From Amazonocrinis nigriterrae CENA67 (GTDB lineage Bacteria; Cyanobacteriota; Cyanobacteriia; Cyanobacteriales; Nostocaceae), in assembly GCF_016056305.1 (NCBI RefSeq), contig NZ_JAECZC010000049.1, positions 1-40,831 of the forward strand: a stretch of 40,831 bases of DNA, written 5' to 3'. The position numbers and the translations under genes were made by a program. Below are positions 33,121-40,831 of the stretch, piece after piece. How positions within the stretch are numbered: position 1 is the stretch's first letter; each line of letters opens with the position of its first letter. The notes beneath the pieces were generated by a model, which was given only the letters and a program-made list of their open reading frames with translations, made no database searches and was not told the origin of the DNA.

Positions 33121-33669
33121 ATGCAAAAGCGCTTCAAGAGTCGATTTTTATTTTTTGACCGCTGGCTTGATCGACATGCGATCGTTCGCAACATGGAGGC
33201 TTTCCAAGATTTAATTGTGATTGTCCTGTGTTTGGGTTTGTTCGCCGTCATGCTGATGCAATTGTGGGGAATATTTATTGCCCTCACACAGCCACTAGAC
33301 TATAAGCAGGTGACAGCCAAAATCCTATTTGTGTTGATTTTGGTAGAGTTATTTCGACTCTTAATGGTCTATTTGCAAGAGCATAGCATCGCTGTTGGAG
33401 TAGCAGTTGAAGTCACAATTGTATCAGTACTGCGAGAAGTAGTTGTTCACGGTGCGCTAGAAATTTCCGGAATTCAAACGGCAGCAATTTGTGGTTTATT
33501 ACTGATTCTAGGTGGGTTATTAGTAGTGTGTGCTAAAACCCCACACATGGATTGTATCAGTGCTAACACCAAGTTATGTCCTATTGTCCATCAAGGAGAT
33601 AGAGAAAGGCAAAACGAACTGAAATTTCAGTATTCACGTCATTATGATGAAAGCCAACCTTTGGGGTAA
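33121..33669 (+). CDS. PsiE-like phosphate-starvation family membrane protein
   Basis: A 182-residue inner membrane protein. Four hydrophobic segments are seen at about AFQDLIVIVLCLGLFAVMLM, VTAKILFVLILVELFRLLMV, AVEVTIVSVLREVVVHGA and QTAAICGLLLILGGLLVVCA, the pattern of the PsiE family; function is poorly understood. A basic N-terminus (KRFKSRFLFFDRWLDRH) and a soluble Cys-containing tail (MDCISANTKLCPIVHQG) flank it. Starts at 33109 and 33121 are both possible; 33121 has GGAA at a suitable distance. A repeat element follows the stop closely. Confidence 0.8.
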   Translation: MQKRFKSRFLFFDRWLDRHAIVRNMEAFQDLIVIVLCLGLFAVMLMQLWGIFIALTQPLDYKQVTAKILFVLILVELFRLLMVYLQEHSIAVGVAVEVTIVSVLREVVVHGALEISGIQTAAICGLLLILGGLLVVCAKTPHMDCISANTKLCPIVHQGDRERQNELKFQYSRHYDESQPLG

Positions 33670-33673
33670 AAGT

Positions 33674-33731
33674 GCTGAGGAGCCACTGCGGTCTTGGGCT
33701 TTGCCCAAGTGGAGCATGTGGCGTTGCTGAG
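33674..33731. repeat. Interspersed GAGGAGCCACTGCGGTCTTGG repeat
   Basis: Bounded by GCTGAGG and GTTGCTGAG, with a 7-bp stem CTTGGGC (33693-33699) / GCCCAAG (33703-33709) and a TTT loop. By recollection this is a frequent cyanobacterial dispersed repeat. The remainder of the gap to 33976 holds only the terminator at 33872. Confidence 0.65.
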
Positions 33732-33871
33732 TATGAAGTACTAAAGAGACTTTCATCTGACTTGGTAAACAATAGTTGATGGATGTCTCTGGGGTAAATC
33801 AACCAATGGGTAATCATTCTGTAGCTAGATAAACTCAGCCATGAGTAGCAATCTAGAACTCCTTTTGACTG

Positions 33872-33903
33872 AGGCTGTTTACGCAGCCTTTGTATTTTTT
33901 TTT
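33872..33903 (+). terminator. Rho-independent terminator
   Basis: Stem AGGCTG (33872-33877) / CAGCCT (33884-33889), then TTGTATTTTTTTTT. It lies 200 bases past the PsiE-like gene and before the next start. Confidence 0.75.
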
Positions 33904-33976
33904 AAGCTTTTCGGGAGATGAATTACTCTATTAGCGCTAGTAAAAATTAATGAGAAAGCTCAAACAGGGTAAATTT

Positions 33977-34216
33977 ATGACTACAGGAAACGGACATTCT
34001 CAAGAACCCATTAGCAACCTAGAGTACGATTTTGTCACCGTGTTGCATAATAAGGCTGAAGCCGTCAAAGCATACGACAGCTACATCAAAGACGCACAAG
34101 AAGCAAATTCTCAGCCTTGTGTAGAATTGTTTCAAAAATTGCGGCAGTCTGACATAGAGCAAGCACAAGAAATTCGCAATCATCTAAAAGAAGTTCTGCA
34201 ACACGGTAAGATGTAA
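33977..34216 (+). CDS. Small helical hypothetical protein
   Basis: A 79-residue protein from ATG 33977, which has AGGG seven bases upstream; the longer reading from 33950 is not needed. Helices are likely across EYDFVTVLHNKAEAVKAYDS and ELFQKLRQSDIEQAQEIRNH. It resembles the ferritin-like helical hairpins found as small cyanobacterial proteins, but I do not name a family. It is followed by a very strong hairpin. Confidence 0.8.
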   Translation: MTTGNGHSQEPISNLEYDFVTVLHNKAEAVKAYDSYIKDAQEANSQPCVELFQKLRQSDIEQAQEIRNHLKEVLQHGKM

Positions 34217-34229
34217 AACTGGCATACTA

Positions 34230-34269
34230 AAAGCAGCAAACAGATAGAAATGGGTCTGTTTGCTGCTTT
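34230..34269 (+). terminator. Strong hairpin after the small helical gene
   Basis: 15-bp perfect arms AAAGCAGCAAACAGA (34230-34244) and TCTGTTTGCTGCTTT (34255-34269), with a 10-base loop. No T run follows, so termination may be inefficient; mRNA 3' stabilisation is also possible. Confidence 0.75.
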
Positions 34270-34280
34270 GAATTTATACT

Positions 34281-34343
34281 ATAGGAGATGAGGGAGATTA
34301 AAACTCTTAACTCCTAACTTTTAACTCCTAACTCCTAACTTTG
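34281..34343. repeat. GATGAGGGA and TAACTCCTAACT repeat tract
   Basis: GGAGATGAGGGAGATT followed by repeated TAACTCC/TAACTTT units, the same class as positions 1-90. It ends just before the VOC gene start. Confidence 0.75.
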
Positions 34344-34345
34344 TT

Positions 34346-34777
34346 ATGCACCACGCTTCTATTCGGACTGCAAATATTCATCGGGCGATCGCTTTTTATG
34401 AAATACTGGGGTTTACAGTTTGTGAACGCTTCACCACAGGCTACACCCTAGCTTGTTGGATGGAAGGATTAGGGGGCAGAATCGAACTCATCCAAATTCC
34501 TGAACCAAAACCAGCCCCAGATGCATTTGCAGACGAACACTACGTAGGCTACTATCATCTATCATTTGATTTAACTGATATTACAGCAGATTTACCCAAC
34601 TGGTTGACAAATATCAAAGAACGTGTAACAAGTCAACCAGAACAATTACAACCCCTAAAAGTCCTTTTAGAACCCACACAGCAGCAAATAGGCGATCGCA
34701 TTTGGGAAGTCGCCTTCATCGCAGACGCTGATGGTTTACCTTTAGAATTTATTCGACTTTTAGCTAAACTCGGCTAA
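34346..34777 (+). CDS. VOC superfamily (glyoxalase-like) protein
   Basis: A 143-residue metal-binding-fold protein. HHASIRTANIHRAIAFYEIL with FTVCERFTTGYTLACWMEGL is a first betaalphabetabetabeta module. YYHLSFDLTDI and VAFIADADGLPLEFIRLL form the second. Candidate ligands are the first-strand His, the His of YYHLSFD and the Glu of LPLEFIR, so metal binding is plausible. Glyoxalase, dioxygenase and resistance proteins share the fold; the substrate is unknown. ATG 34346 immediately follows a TAACTCC repeat, and no ribosome binding site is visible. Confidence 0.87.
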   Translation: MHHASIRTANIHRAIAFYEILGFTVCERFTTGYTLACWMEGLGGRIELIQIPEPKPAPDAFADEHYVGYYHLSFDLTDITADLPNWLTNIKERVTSQPEQLQPLKVLLEPTQQQIGDRIWEVAFIADADGLPLEFIRLLAKLG

Positions 34778-34854
34778 TTTTGACTCAACTTTCTTTGAAC
34801 ATATTTCGTGAGAAAATACCATTTCTAAAAATATTTGCAACACATGAATCAGCT

Positions 34855-34882
34855 GTAGGGGCGTACAGCTGTACGCCCCTAC
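34855..34882. repeat. Perfect 28-bp GTAGGGGCGTACAG palindrome
   Basis: Arms GTAGGGGCGTACAG (34855-34868) and CTGTACGCCCCTAC (34869-34882). It is a family member with 21841 and 12606. It sits between the VOC and cupredoxin genes. Confidence 0.9.
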
Positions 34883-34955
34883 GGGGGTATCTTACGCCGA
34901 TTTTGTTCAGTCTTATTAATTTTTTGTATACTTTGACTCAAAGGCTCTAAATTAA

Positions 34956-35462
34956 TTGACCAACAAAAGCAACGTGAACAAATTAATATTTTATACCTCA
35001 CAGTACGTCTGCAAAGGTTTGCGTCCCTTCATACTTCAGTTGCTAGTTTACCTGACTTTCATTTGTGCCACTCCAGCAATGGCGGCAAATACCTCTGGTA
35101 GTTTACTCAAGCAACCTGCTACAGAAATTACAGTCCGCTTAAGTAATCCTGCTAATGAACTCAAATTTGAACCAAATCATTTGGAATTGGTAGCAGGCAA
35201 ACGTTATCAACTCCGATTGACCAATCCCAGCCAACAGAAGCACTATTTTACTGCCAAGGATTTTGCAGATAGCATCTGGACACAAAAAGTCGAAGCAGGC
35301 AAAGTAGAAATTAAAGGAGCCATCCACGAACTGGAACTGAAGCCAGGTGCAGAGGCAGAATGGGTGTTTGTAACCCTCAAACCAGGAAACTATGGCTTAC
35401 GCTGTCCCATACCAGGACATACAGAAGCAGGTATGACTGGAGAGATTGTAGTTACCAATTAA
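34956..35462 (+). CDS. Exported cupredoxin-like copper protein
   Basis: A 168-residue protein starting with TTG (34956); GTG 34974 is an alternative. A signal peptide (FILQLLVYLTFICATPAMAA) is likely cut after AMA. The mature domain is a beta-sandwich: LKFEPNHLELVAGKRYQLRL, KHYFTAKDF with the first His, and GLRCPIPGHTEAGMTG, where Cys, His and Met complete a type I copper centre. This ligand set is like plastocyanin/azurin-type electron carriers. Partner unknown; periplasm or thylakoid lumen is expected. Confidence 0.87.
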   Translation: MTNKSNVNKLIFYTSQYVCKGLRPFILQLLVYLTFICATPAMAANTSGSLLKQPATEITVRLSNPANELKFEPNHLELVAGKRYQLRLTNPSQQKHYFTAKDFADSIWTQKVEAGKVEIKGAIHELELKPGAEAEWVFVTLKPGNYGLRCPIPGHTEAGMTGEIVVTN

Positions 35463-35525
35463 AAATTAAAAATCATTTGAGTAATAGCTAGGCGTGTGTC
35501 TGATATGTATATTCAATCCACTTTA

Positions 35526-35679
35526 ACGTGAGTTCGATGAACCTCTCCCCAACCCCTCTCCGTGTCGGAGAGGGGCTTTGAAATTCTTGGTAAAGAACGA
35601 AAAATTAAGGTTTTTAAGCCTTTCACCTTCCAGGGGAGAGGAATGGAAGCGGGGCCTTTTAAAGCTGTCGAACTCACGT
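35526..35679. mobile_element. MITE-like element with ACGTGAGTTCGA ends
   Basis: 154 bp with perfect 12-bp terminal inverted repeats ACGTGAGTTCGA (35526-35537) and TCGAACTCACGT (35668-35679), and an internal CCTCTCCGTGTCGGAGAGG hairpin. There is no transposase. The rest of the gap 35463-35897 has nothing I recognise. Confidence 0.85.
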
Positions 35680-35897
35680 CACTTCAGCTTGTGCAGCGTG
35701 GTGGCAATAATCAAGTCGAAAAAGCATAAAAAGCCTACTGTGCAGGCTGAGCTTCTTCAGTATCACTGCCTGATTGCGTTAGGTGACAGAGCGTAGTGCT
35801 AAAAATAAGTTAACGTAAATATAGATATAATTTCTCAACTATCTAGAAAAAAACACTGTCACGGTAGCAGCAAAGCGCCAGCAATTATTAATTCCCC

Positions 35898-36725
35898 ATG
35901 AACATTCTCAGTAACTTACTTTCTCAAACACCTAAGCCAACACGTCCAGCAAAACAACACCGGGGTATCGAAATTAAATCGCCGCGTGAAATTGAAATTA
36001 TGCGGCAATCAGCCAAAATTGTAGCAACCGTACTCAAAGAAATTTCTGAGTTGGTGAAGCCAGGAATGACTACAGCTGACTTGGATGCTTACGCAGAAAA
36101 ACGCATTCGAGAAATGGGTGCAACACCAAGCTTTAAGGGATATCATGGTTTTCCCGGTTCTATTTGTTCCAGTATTAACAATGAAGTTGTTCATGGTATC
36201 CCAAGTCCTAAGAAAGTGATTCGTACTGGGGATGTATTAAAAGTAGATACAGGTGCTTATTACCAAGGCTTTCATGGCGATTCTTGCATCACGATCGCTG
36301 TAGGTGATGTCACCCCTGATGCTGCTAAACTAATTCGCGTAGCCCAAGAAGCTCTCTATAAGGGCATTGAACAAGTTAAAGCAGGGGTATACTTGCTTGA
36401 CTTGGCTGGAGCGATCGAAGACCATGTAAAAGCTAATGGTTTCACTGTAGTAGAAGAATTCACCGGACACGGTGTTGGTCGTAATCTCCATGAAGAACCT
36501 TCAGTATTTAACTTTCGTACTAGAGACATGCCGAATGTTAAATTACGTGCAGGGATGACATTAGCAATTGAACCAATTTTGAATGCAGGTTCGAGACATA
36601 CGCGAACACTATCTGACCGTTGGACGGCTGTAACTGTAGATAATTCTTTGTCCGCACAGTTTGAGCATACAGTTTTAGTAACGGAATCTGGCTATGAAAT
36701 TTTAACTGATCGCTCTCAGGTTTAA
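35898..36725 (+). CDS. map: Type I methionine aminopeptidase
   Basis: Removes the N-terminal Met from nascent proteins. 275 residues, type I with a short N-terminal extension ([20 protein letters not shown]) before the pita-bread fold begins at [12 protein letters not shown]. The five metal ligands are all present: Asp117 (LKVDTGAY), Asp128 (GFHGDSC), His191 (TGHGVGR), Glu224 (AIEPIL) and Glu256 (QFEHTV). His99 (VVHGIP) is the substrate-proximal His. ATG 35898. A hairpin at 36752 likely ends the transcript. Confidence 0.97.
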   Translation: MNILSNLLSQTPKPTRPAKQHRGIEIKSPREIEIMRQSAKIVATVLKEISELVKPGMTTADLDAYAEKRIREMGATPSFKGYHGFPGSICSSINNEVVHGIPSPKKVIRTGDVLKVDTGAYYQGFHGDSCITIAVGDVTPDAAKLIRVAQEALYKGIEQVKAGVYLLDLAGAIEDHVKANGFTVVEEFTGHGVGRNLHEEPSVFNFRTRDMPNVKLRAGMTLAIEPILNAGSRHTRTLSDRWTAVTVDNSLSAQFEHTVLVTESGYEILTDRSQV

Positions 36726-36751
36726 GATTAATTTTCGATATTTAGTGTTGC

Positions 36752-36790
36752 AAGAGGTAAAGCGTCATCAAATGGCAATTTGCCTCTTTT
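36752..36790 (+). terminator. Probable terminator of map
   Basis: AAGAGG (36752-36757) pairs with CCTCTT (36783-36788), extended by a mismatched TAAA/TTTG, followed by TT. The loop is large, so the call is moderate. Confidence 0.5.
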
Positions 36791-36873
36791 ATAGCAGTAG
36801 CCAGATGTGTTATGCCGACTTTAGCAAAGTGTCCGTCACGCAAAGAATAATGCAAATTTTATAAAAGGCAAGG

Positions 36874-37437
36874 TTAAGGAAGAAACAATTCAGAAAAAGG
36901 TATTTCGATTTCGGGAAAAGCTATTGGTGCTATGACTGCATCTTGCTGAAGAATAGTTTCTTCTTGGTATCCCAAATTTGATGGCTGACGGAAAATATAA
37001 ACTTGACGTTCAATAATATCTAAAATCCAATAACCACCAATATTTGCTCTAGCATAAATAGGAGCTTTTTCTTCACGATCAATATTTAAACTACTATAAG
37101 CGACTTCAACTAATAGTAATATTTCCGAAGGTGTGGGGTGATGATCAGCATATCCATTTGCATCAATGCGGACTACGGCAATATCAGGTTCCGGTTCTGA
37201 GGTAGACAAGGTAATAGGTAATTGCATCCTGACATGAGCTTTTCCCATTAGTTGTACTTTTAGGTAATCAGATGCTCGTTGAGTAGTAGCTGCATTGGGT
37301 GGACTTAGTGGACTCATTTGGATGATACGACCGTCTAAAAGTTCAACCTTATCTTTGGAAGTTAGAATTCCAGCCTCAATCATCCGGTGATATTCTTCTA
37401 CCGTCCACAGGCGATTTTGGGTGGCGGTCATTGTCAC
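36874..37437 (-). CDS. Uma2 family endonuclease (DUF820)
   Basis: A 187-residue protein with the cyanobacterially expanded PD-(D/E)xK-like Uma2 fold. WTVEEYHRMIEAGILTSKDK, VELLDGRIIQMSPLSPPN and SEPEPDIAVVR (catalytic Asp) are followed by LLVEVAYSSLNIDREEKAPI and YARANIGGYWILDI, the family's conserved end. The Glu of VEVA and the Lys of EEKAPIY match the nuclease core. Function of individual members is unknown; many look mobile or redundant. ATG at 37437. Confidence 0.93.
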   Translation of the reverse strand: MTMTATQNRLWTVEEYHRMIEAGILTSKDKVELLDGRIIQMSPLSPPNAATTQRASDYLKVQLMGKAHVRMQLPITLSTSEPEPDIAVVRIDANGYADHHPTPSEILLLVEVAYSSLNIDREEKAPIYARANIGGYWILDIIERQVYIFRQPSNLGYQEETILQQDAVIAPIAFPEIEIPFSELFLP

Positions 37438-37668
37438 TATCCCCTTATTGTGTTGTGCTGATGAAGTTAATTATTTCTATGTTTTTGTATTCTTAAATCA
37501 TATCATCTGTGCAAATAGAATCAAATATTTTGTTAATTTTCAGTCTTTTTTTATACTAATTATAGATGAATTTGTACTTTCTTTACGTAGGGACAATTCA
37601 TGCATTGTCCCTACAAAGCTGAGTTTTGCGTAGGTTTTATAGGCACATCTTCTCAAAGAATTGTTATA

Positions 37669-39183
37669 TTAGTCATTTATTATCGTCCTGATAGCTGCAT
37701 AGTTTGTTTTATAACTAGGAAGTGTATCTTTAGCTTGTTGAGAGACAAAGGAACTCTCTGGAATAGCTTCTAATAAAGTGATTGCTTGCTGCCATTTGTC
37801 TAATGCTTGTTGCCAAATAAGTGAAGAATGAGGTGAATTTTGCACAAAAAAAGTAGCTTCAGTTGCTAGTTTTTTGGCTAATTGTAAGTCTGTAACTGCT
37901 TTCTTTTCATTTAAAACTTTTCGGTTGATAGCAGTATAATTAAAACGATAGCGAGTTAATTTATTCTGTGCTTGAGTAAAAACTGATGTTCCTTCAGGAA
38001 TATTTGCTAACAAACTTATTGCTTCTTGCCATTTGGTTTCTGCTTGTTGCCAAACGATTAGTGGATGCGGTGGTGTTTGCACTAAAGCAGAAGCTTCCAG
38101 ACCAAGCTGCAAAGCAGATTTAAAATTTGTAACAGCACTTTTTTCTTGATTTACATTTTGGCTTTTGTGCTGGAGGTCTAGAAATTTGTCTTTACTTATC
38201 CAACCTCCCAAACCTAAGACAGCTAAACTCGAAGCTATAACTAAAGTTAAACGTCCTAATTTGAATTGTTTTTGTATTTTCTCTTCTATAAAATTAGGTA
38301 ATACTCTTGTTGAGTTGTTACGATGTTTTGTTTCGTTTTTCTGATCAAGATGCTTCACAACTGGTTCTGATTGTTTTCTGAAAAAATTACTATTTAATAT
38401 GGTATTAATTTTTTCTTGAAATAATTCACAATCATTAATAATTTCTGTAAGCTCTTGAAATTGACTATTACTGGATATCATTAATTCGTGGTCATCATCC
38501 AACCATTCTAGAACAAAGCCAGATTTACCAAAAAATGACGATATTGCAAGTAATATTGTTAAGAAGTTTTGACTACTATTGAGAGTGCTGATAATATCAT
38601 CTAATTTTTGCTTTACTTGTAAAATATCTTCTTGAAGATTATTTTTAGTTGAAACTTGCTGTTTTAAAGTAGTAGCATTACCCGGTACTAATTTTATTCC
38701 TAATATTTCCTCAAATTCTTGATTTTTTTCTGATAGACTAGGATAGTTAATATTGGAATTGAGTTGTTTTACTATTTGAGAGTCTATTAAAATATCTGCA
38801 ACTATAGCCTGAAGGAAATCGCCCCATTCGAGCCAGCAGCTAATTTGAAATTGCAAGTCTATTAATGAAATTTCTTTTCCAGAATTAGCAATTTTTTTGC
38901 TAATCAATATTGCTCTATTAGTGATATCTGTACTGCTTATATCAACAGTAGAATTTAACAAAGTGGCTCTGGAAACAATACGATTAAGCGTACTAATACC
39001 ATTGGTGTTATTTTTTGTAACTTTTAATTCTTGAGCAATTAGTTTTTGAATGTTCCTTAGTTGTTCTTGAACATTACTGATGATGATAACTTGTTGCATG
39101 AGGTCATGAGAATTACCAATGGTTAAATTAAGTTTTTGACAAAGTATTGGTAATTCATTAACTAGCGTTTCTAGGTCAGCCAT
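37669..39183 (-). CDS. Membrane-anchored protein with two C-terminal repeat modules
   Basis: A 504-residue protein I cannot name. Residues 1-290 are helical and Leu/Gln/Asn/Ser-rich (coiled-coil-like), with the conserved-looking SCWLEWGDFLQAIVADILID near 113-132. One hydrophobic segment, LGRLTLVIASSLAVLGLGGW at about 309-328, is a single TM helix. The C-terminal part carries two copies of a module of about 75 residues: ALQLGLEASALVQTPPHPLI then VWQQAETKWQEAISLLANIP, and LAKKLATEATFFVQNSPHSS then LIWQQALDKWQQAITLLEAI. Such WQQA-ISLL-IP modules occur in cyanobacterial signalling proteins by recollection. ATG 39183. No operon partner. Confidence 0.75.
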   Translation of the reverse strand: MADLETLVNELPILCQKLNLTIGNSHDLMQQVIIISNVQEQLRNIQKLIAQELKVTKNNTNGISTLNRIVSRATLLNSTVDISSTDITNRAILISKKIANSGKEISLIDLQFQISCWLEWGDFLQAIVADILIDSQIVKQLNSNINYPSLSEKNQEFEEILGIKLVPGNATTLKQQVSTKNNLQEDILQVKQKLDDIISTLNSSQNFLTILLAISSFFGKSGFVLEWLDDDHELMISSNSQFQELTEIINDCELFQEKINTILNSNFFRKQSEPVVKHLDQKNETKHRNNSTRVLPNFIEEKIQKQFKLGRLTLVIASSLAVLGLGGWISKDKFLDLQHKSQNVNQEKSAVTNFKSALQLGLEASALVQTPPHPLIVWQQAETKWQEAISLLANIPEGTSVFTQAQNKLTRYRFNYTAINRKVLNEKKAVTDLQLAKKLATEATFFVQNSPHSSLIWQQALDKWQQAITLLEAIPESSFVSQQAKDTLPSYKTNYAAIRTIIND

Positions 39184-39409
39184 AAATATCCCTTGAGGAT
39201 TTGTTGAAAGTAGATGAAAAACAATTAAAATGTTTGGACAGTGGAGTTACAGCTGGAGTAACAACGTAACCATACTTGTTGAAGCTAAGCATCCTGGTTA
39301 ATTCACAAATCTCAGGAGCGATAGATTTATAGTTCCCGGAAATTTTGCTAAAGTAACAAGTCCAGTTTGAGACTTGTAGAAAAAGACAAAACTGCCCAAT
39401 AACTAACCT

Positions 39410-40810
39410 ATGAATGAAATTGATTTAGCTTTTACTCCAGCGCTAGAGTTGGCGGATTTAATCCATCGTCGGGAACTGTCGCCGCTGGAGTTGGTAGAAA
39501 TATATTTACAACGGATTCAGCAGTTTAATCCCCAATTGGGGAGTTATTTTACGGTGACGGCAGAATTAGCGATCGCAGATGCTAAAGCTAAAACAGAATT
39601 ACTCACAACCACTTCGCAACTACCGCCGTTTTTCGGTGTGCCGATTTCTATTAAAGACCTCAACGCCGTTGCAGGTGTGCCTTGTACCTACGGAAATCGA
39701 GTATTGCTGAATAATGTTCCCGAATATGATGATGGAGTCGTCACAAAGATTAAACAAGCTGGGTTTATTATTCTGGGTAAAACTGCAACTTCAGAATTAG
39801 GTTCATTTCCTTACACGGAACCTACGGGTTTACCCGCGGCCAGAAATCCGTGGAATTTAGAATACACTCCTGGGGGTTCCAGTGGTGGTGCAGCCGCAGC
39901 AGTAGCAGCCGGATTATGTGCGATCGCCCAAGGTTCTGATGGTGGTGGTTCAATTCGTGGCCCTGCGGCTTGTTGTGGTGTGGTGGGCATCAAACCATCG
40001 CGGGGAAGGGTGAGTAAAGCACCAGTAGGCGATCGCCTTGCGGGGATTGCTGCCAATGGCCCCATCGCCCGTACCGTTGCTGATGCTGCTGCTTTATTAG
40101 ATGCCATATCTGGCTATGTTACAGGCGATCCTTACTGGCTTCCAGACCCAGAACCATCATTTCTAGCCGCTACTCAAACCAAACCCGGCGCTTTGCGAAT
40201 TGCCTTTGCCACCAGTATCCCTCCCTTGGGAGAAGCTGATGCTAACTGTCAGCAAGGTGTGTTGCAAACAGTGCAAATATTAGAACAACTCGGTCACATA
40301 GTAGAACAAAAATCTCCACATTTCAGCGGCTTAGTTGAACCGTTCCAAATCGTCTGGCAATCTGCGGTGGCTGCATCAGGACTTCCCCCAGAGTTATTGC
40401 AGCCAGTGAATCGCTGGCTGTTGGCACGCACAGGTACTATTGCCGAGTACATCCAGGCAGTTTACCAAATGCAAATTGTGGCACGGCAAATCGTAGCATT
40501 TTTTGATACCGTAGATGTATTAGTGTTGCCAGTATATTTACATTCACCAATCCGCATTGGCGAATGGGCTTCTCTGAGTCCAGAAGAGACATTCCAAAAT
40601 ATTATTAACTGGGTTGCACCTTGTCCAGCAGCGAATGCAACTGGACAACCTGCGATCGCCCTGCCTGTCGGTTTTGATAGTAAGGGTTTACCCATCAGCG
40701 TGCAGCTAATTGGTAAACCAGCCGCCGAAGCCACCTTAATTAGCCTAGCAGCCCAAATAGAAGCCGCTAAACCTTGGATTCACCATCGTCCAGCGCTGGG
40801 TGGGGAGTAG
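39410..40810 (+). CDS. Amidase signature family hydrolase
   Basis: A 466-residue Ser-cisSer-Lys amidase. The triad is Lys82 (VPISIKDLN), cis-Ser157 in GGSSGGAAAAVAAG (155-168) and nucleophile Ser181 in GSDGGGSIRGPAA (175-187). The C-terminal part (ATGQPAIALPVGF then GLPISVQLIGKP) completes the family. This resembles GatA-like or indoleacetamide-hydrolase-type amidases, but without the GatB/C context the substrate is unknown. ATG at 39410. It ends just before a GGGAGTGGGGAGTAGG-type repeat at 40799. Confidence 0.9.
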   Translation: MNEIDLAFTPALELADLIHRRELSPLELVEIYLQRIQQFNPQLGSYFTVTAELAIADAKAKTELLTTTSQLPPFFGVPISIKDLNAVAGVPCTYGNRVLLNNVPEYDDGVVTKIKQAGFIILGKTATSELGSFPYTEPTGLPAARNPWNLEYTPGGSSGGAAAAVAAGLCAIAQGSDGGGSIRGPAACCGVVGIKPSRGRVSKAPVGDRLAGIAANGPIARTVADAAALLDAISGYVTGDPYWLPDPEPSFLAATQTKPGALRIAFATSIPPLGEADANCQQGVLQTVQILEQLGHIVEQKSPHFSGLVEPFQIVWQSAVAASGLPPELLQPVNRWLLARTGTIAEYIQAVYQMQIVARQIVAFFDTVDVLVLPVYLHSPIRIGEWASLSPEETFQNIINWVAPCPAANATGQPAIALPVGFDSKGLPISVQLIGKPAAEATLISLAAQIEAAKPWIHHRPALGGE

Positions 40811-40831
40811 GGAGTGGGGAGTAGGGGAGAT
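40799..40831. repeat. GGGGAGTAGG direct repeats at the window edge
   Basis: Short GGGGAGTAGGGAGT-type units begin within the amidase stop region and run to the end of the window. They belong to the same low-complexity class as 1-36. Confidence 0.65.

Noticed and set aside
35578-35796. 72-residue ORF upstream of map
   Set aside because: It starts inside the 35526 MITE, runs across its right end and has no recognisable protein features.

Overview
The window is cyanobacterial. It carries psbK and psbM (photosystem II small subunits), a CrtO-type carotenoid ketolase, a plant-type [2Fe-2S] ferredoxin and very many GCGATCGC (HIP1) octamers. Gaps between genes are rich in short low-complexity repeats of the TAACTCCTAACT and CAACTGACAACTGAC type, and in palindromic interspersed elements. 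That mix points to a filamentous, Nostocales-like cyanobacterium. The species cannot be fixed from the sequence alone. I see no rRNA, tRNA or CRISPR array.

Region 1 (1-4900) is housekeeping and photosynthesis: cobS (-), a conserved hypothetical, tgt, psbK, a ferredoxin, psbM, and a convergent tandem universal stress protein sharing a bidirectional terminator with psbM. After a 975-base AT-rich gap comes a TPR protein (5884-6723). Region 2 (6860-9800) is a small accessory island. It holds a nine-unit 21-bp tandem repeat, a VapB-like/PIN toxin pair whose toxin has no usable start codon ahead of its catalytic Asp, an Mrr-like PD-(D/E)xK nuclease with an unrecognised N-terminal domain, and a BrnT/BrnA pair. 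Region 3 (9879-12531) is a TetR regulon. The regulator and a downstream ORF/GST/patatin-like operon are each preceded by the same AGACC-N4-GGTC box, and two related palindromic elements have entered coding sequence in this operon.

Region 4 (12704-20282) has an RTX calcium-binding repeat protein (-), a glycosyltransferase (-) and, divergent from it, a dCache-HAMP-PAS-GGDEF-EAL c-di-GMP enzyme. Region 5 (20506-26464) has trmFO, a DUF1499 protein, a small hypothetical, an HNH endonuclease with a ribbon-helix-helix-like partner, a truncated second HNH gene not previously delimited as an ORF, crtO and a DUF2993 protein. Region 6 (26960-33030) has a transketolase/phosphoketolase-like enzyme, an EF-G paralogue and a TPR protein whose 5' end has been rewritten by a MITE-like element. 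Region 7 (33121-40831) has a PsiE-like membrane protein, a small helical protein, a VOC protein, a cupredoxin, methionine aminopeptidase, a Uma2 nuclease, a 504-residue membrane protein with duplicated C-terminal modules, and an amidase.

The strongest theme is how often short repeats and MITE-like elements have been absorbed into proteins (tgt tail, ORF 10681, patatin C-terminus, TPR N-terminus and linker). The most testable regulatory idea is the TetR operator pair. The best candidate for an unstudied functional unit is the Mrr-like nuclease in the toxin-antitoxin island. I did not find a clearly new multi-gene system.
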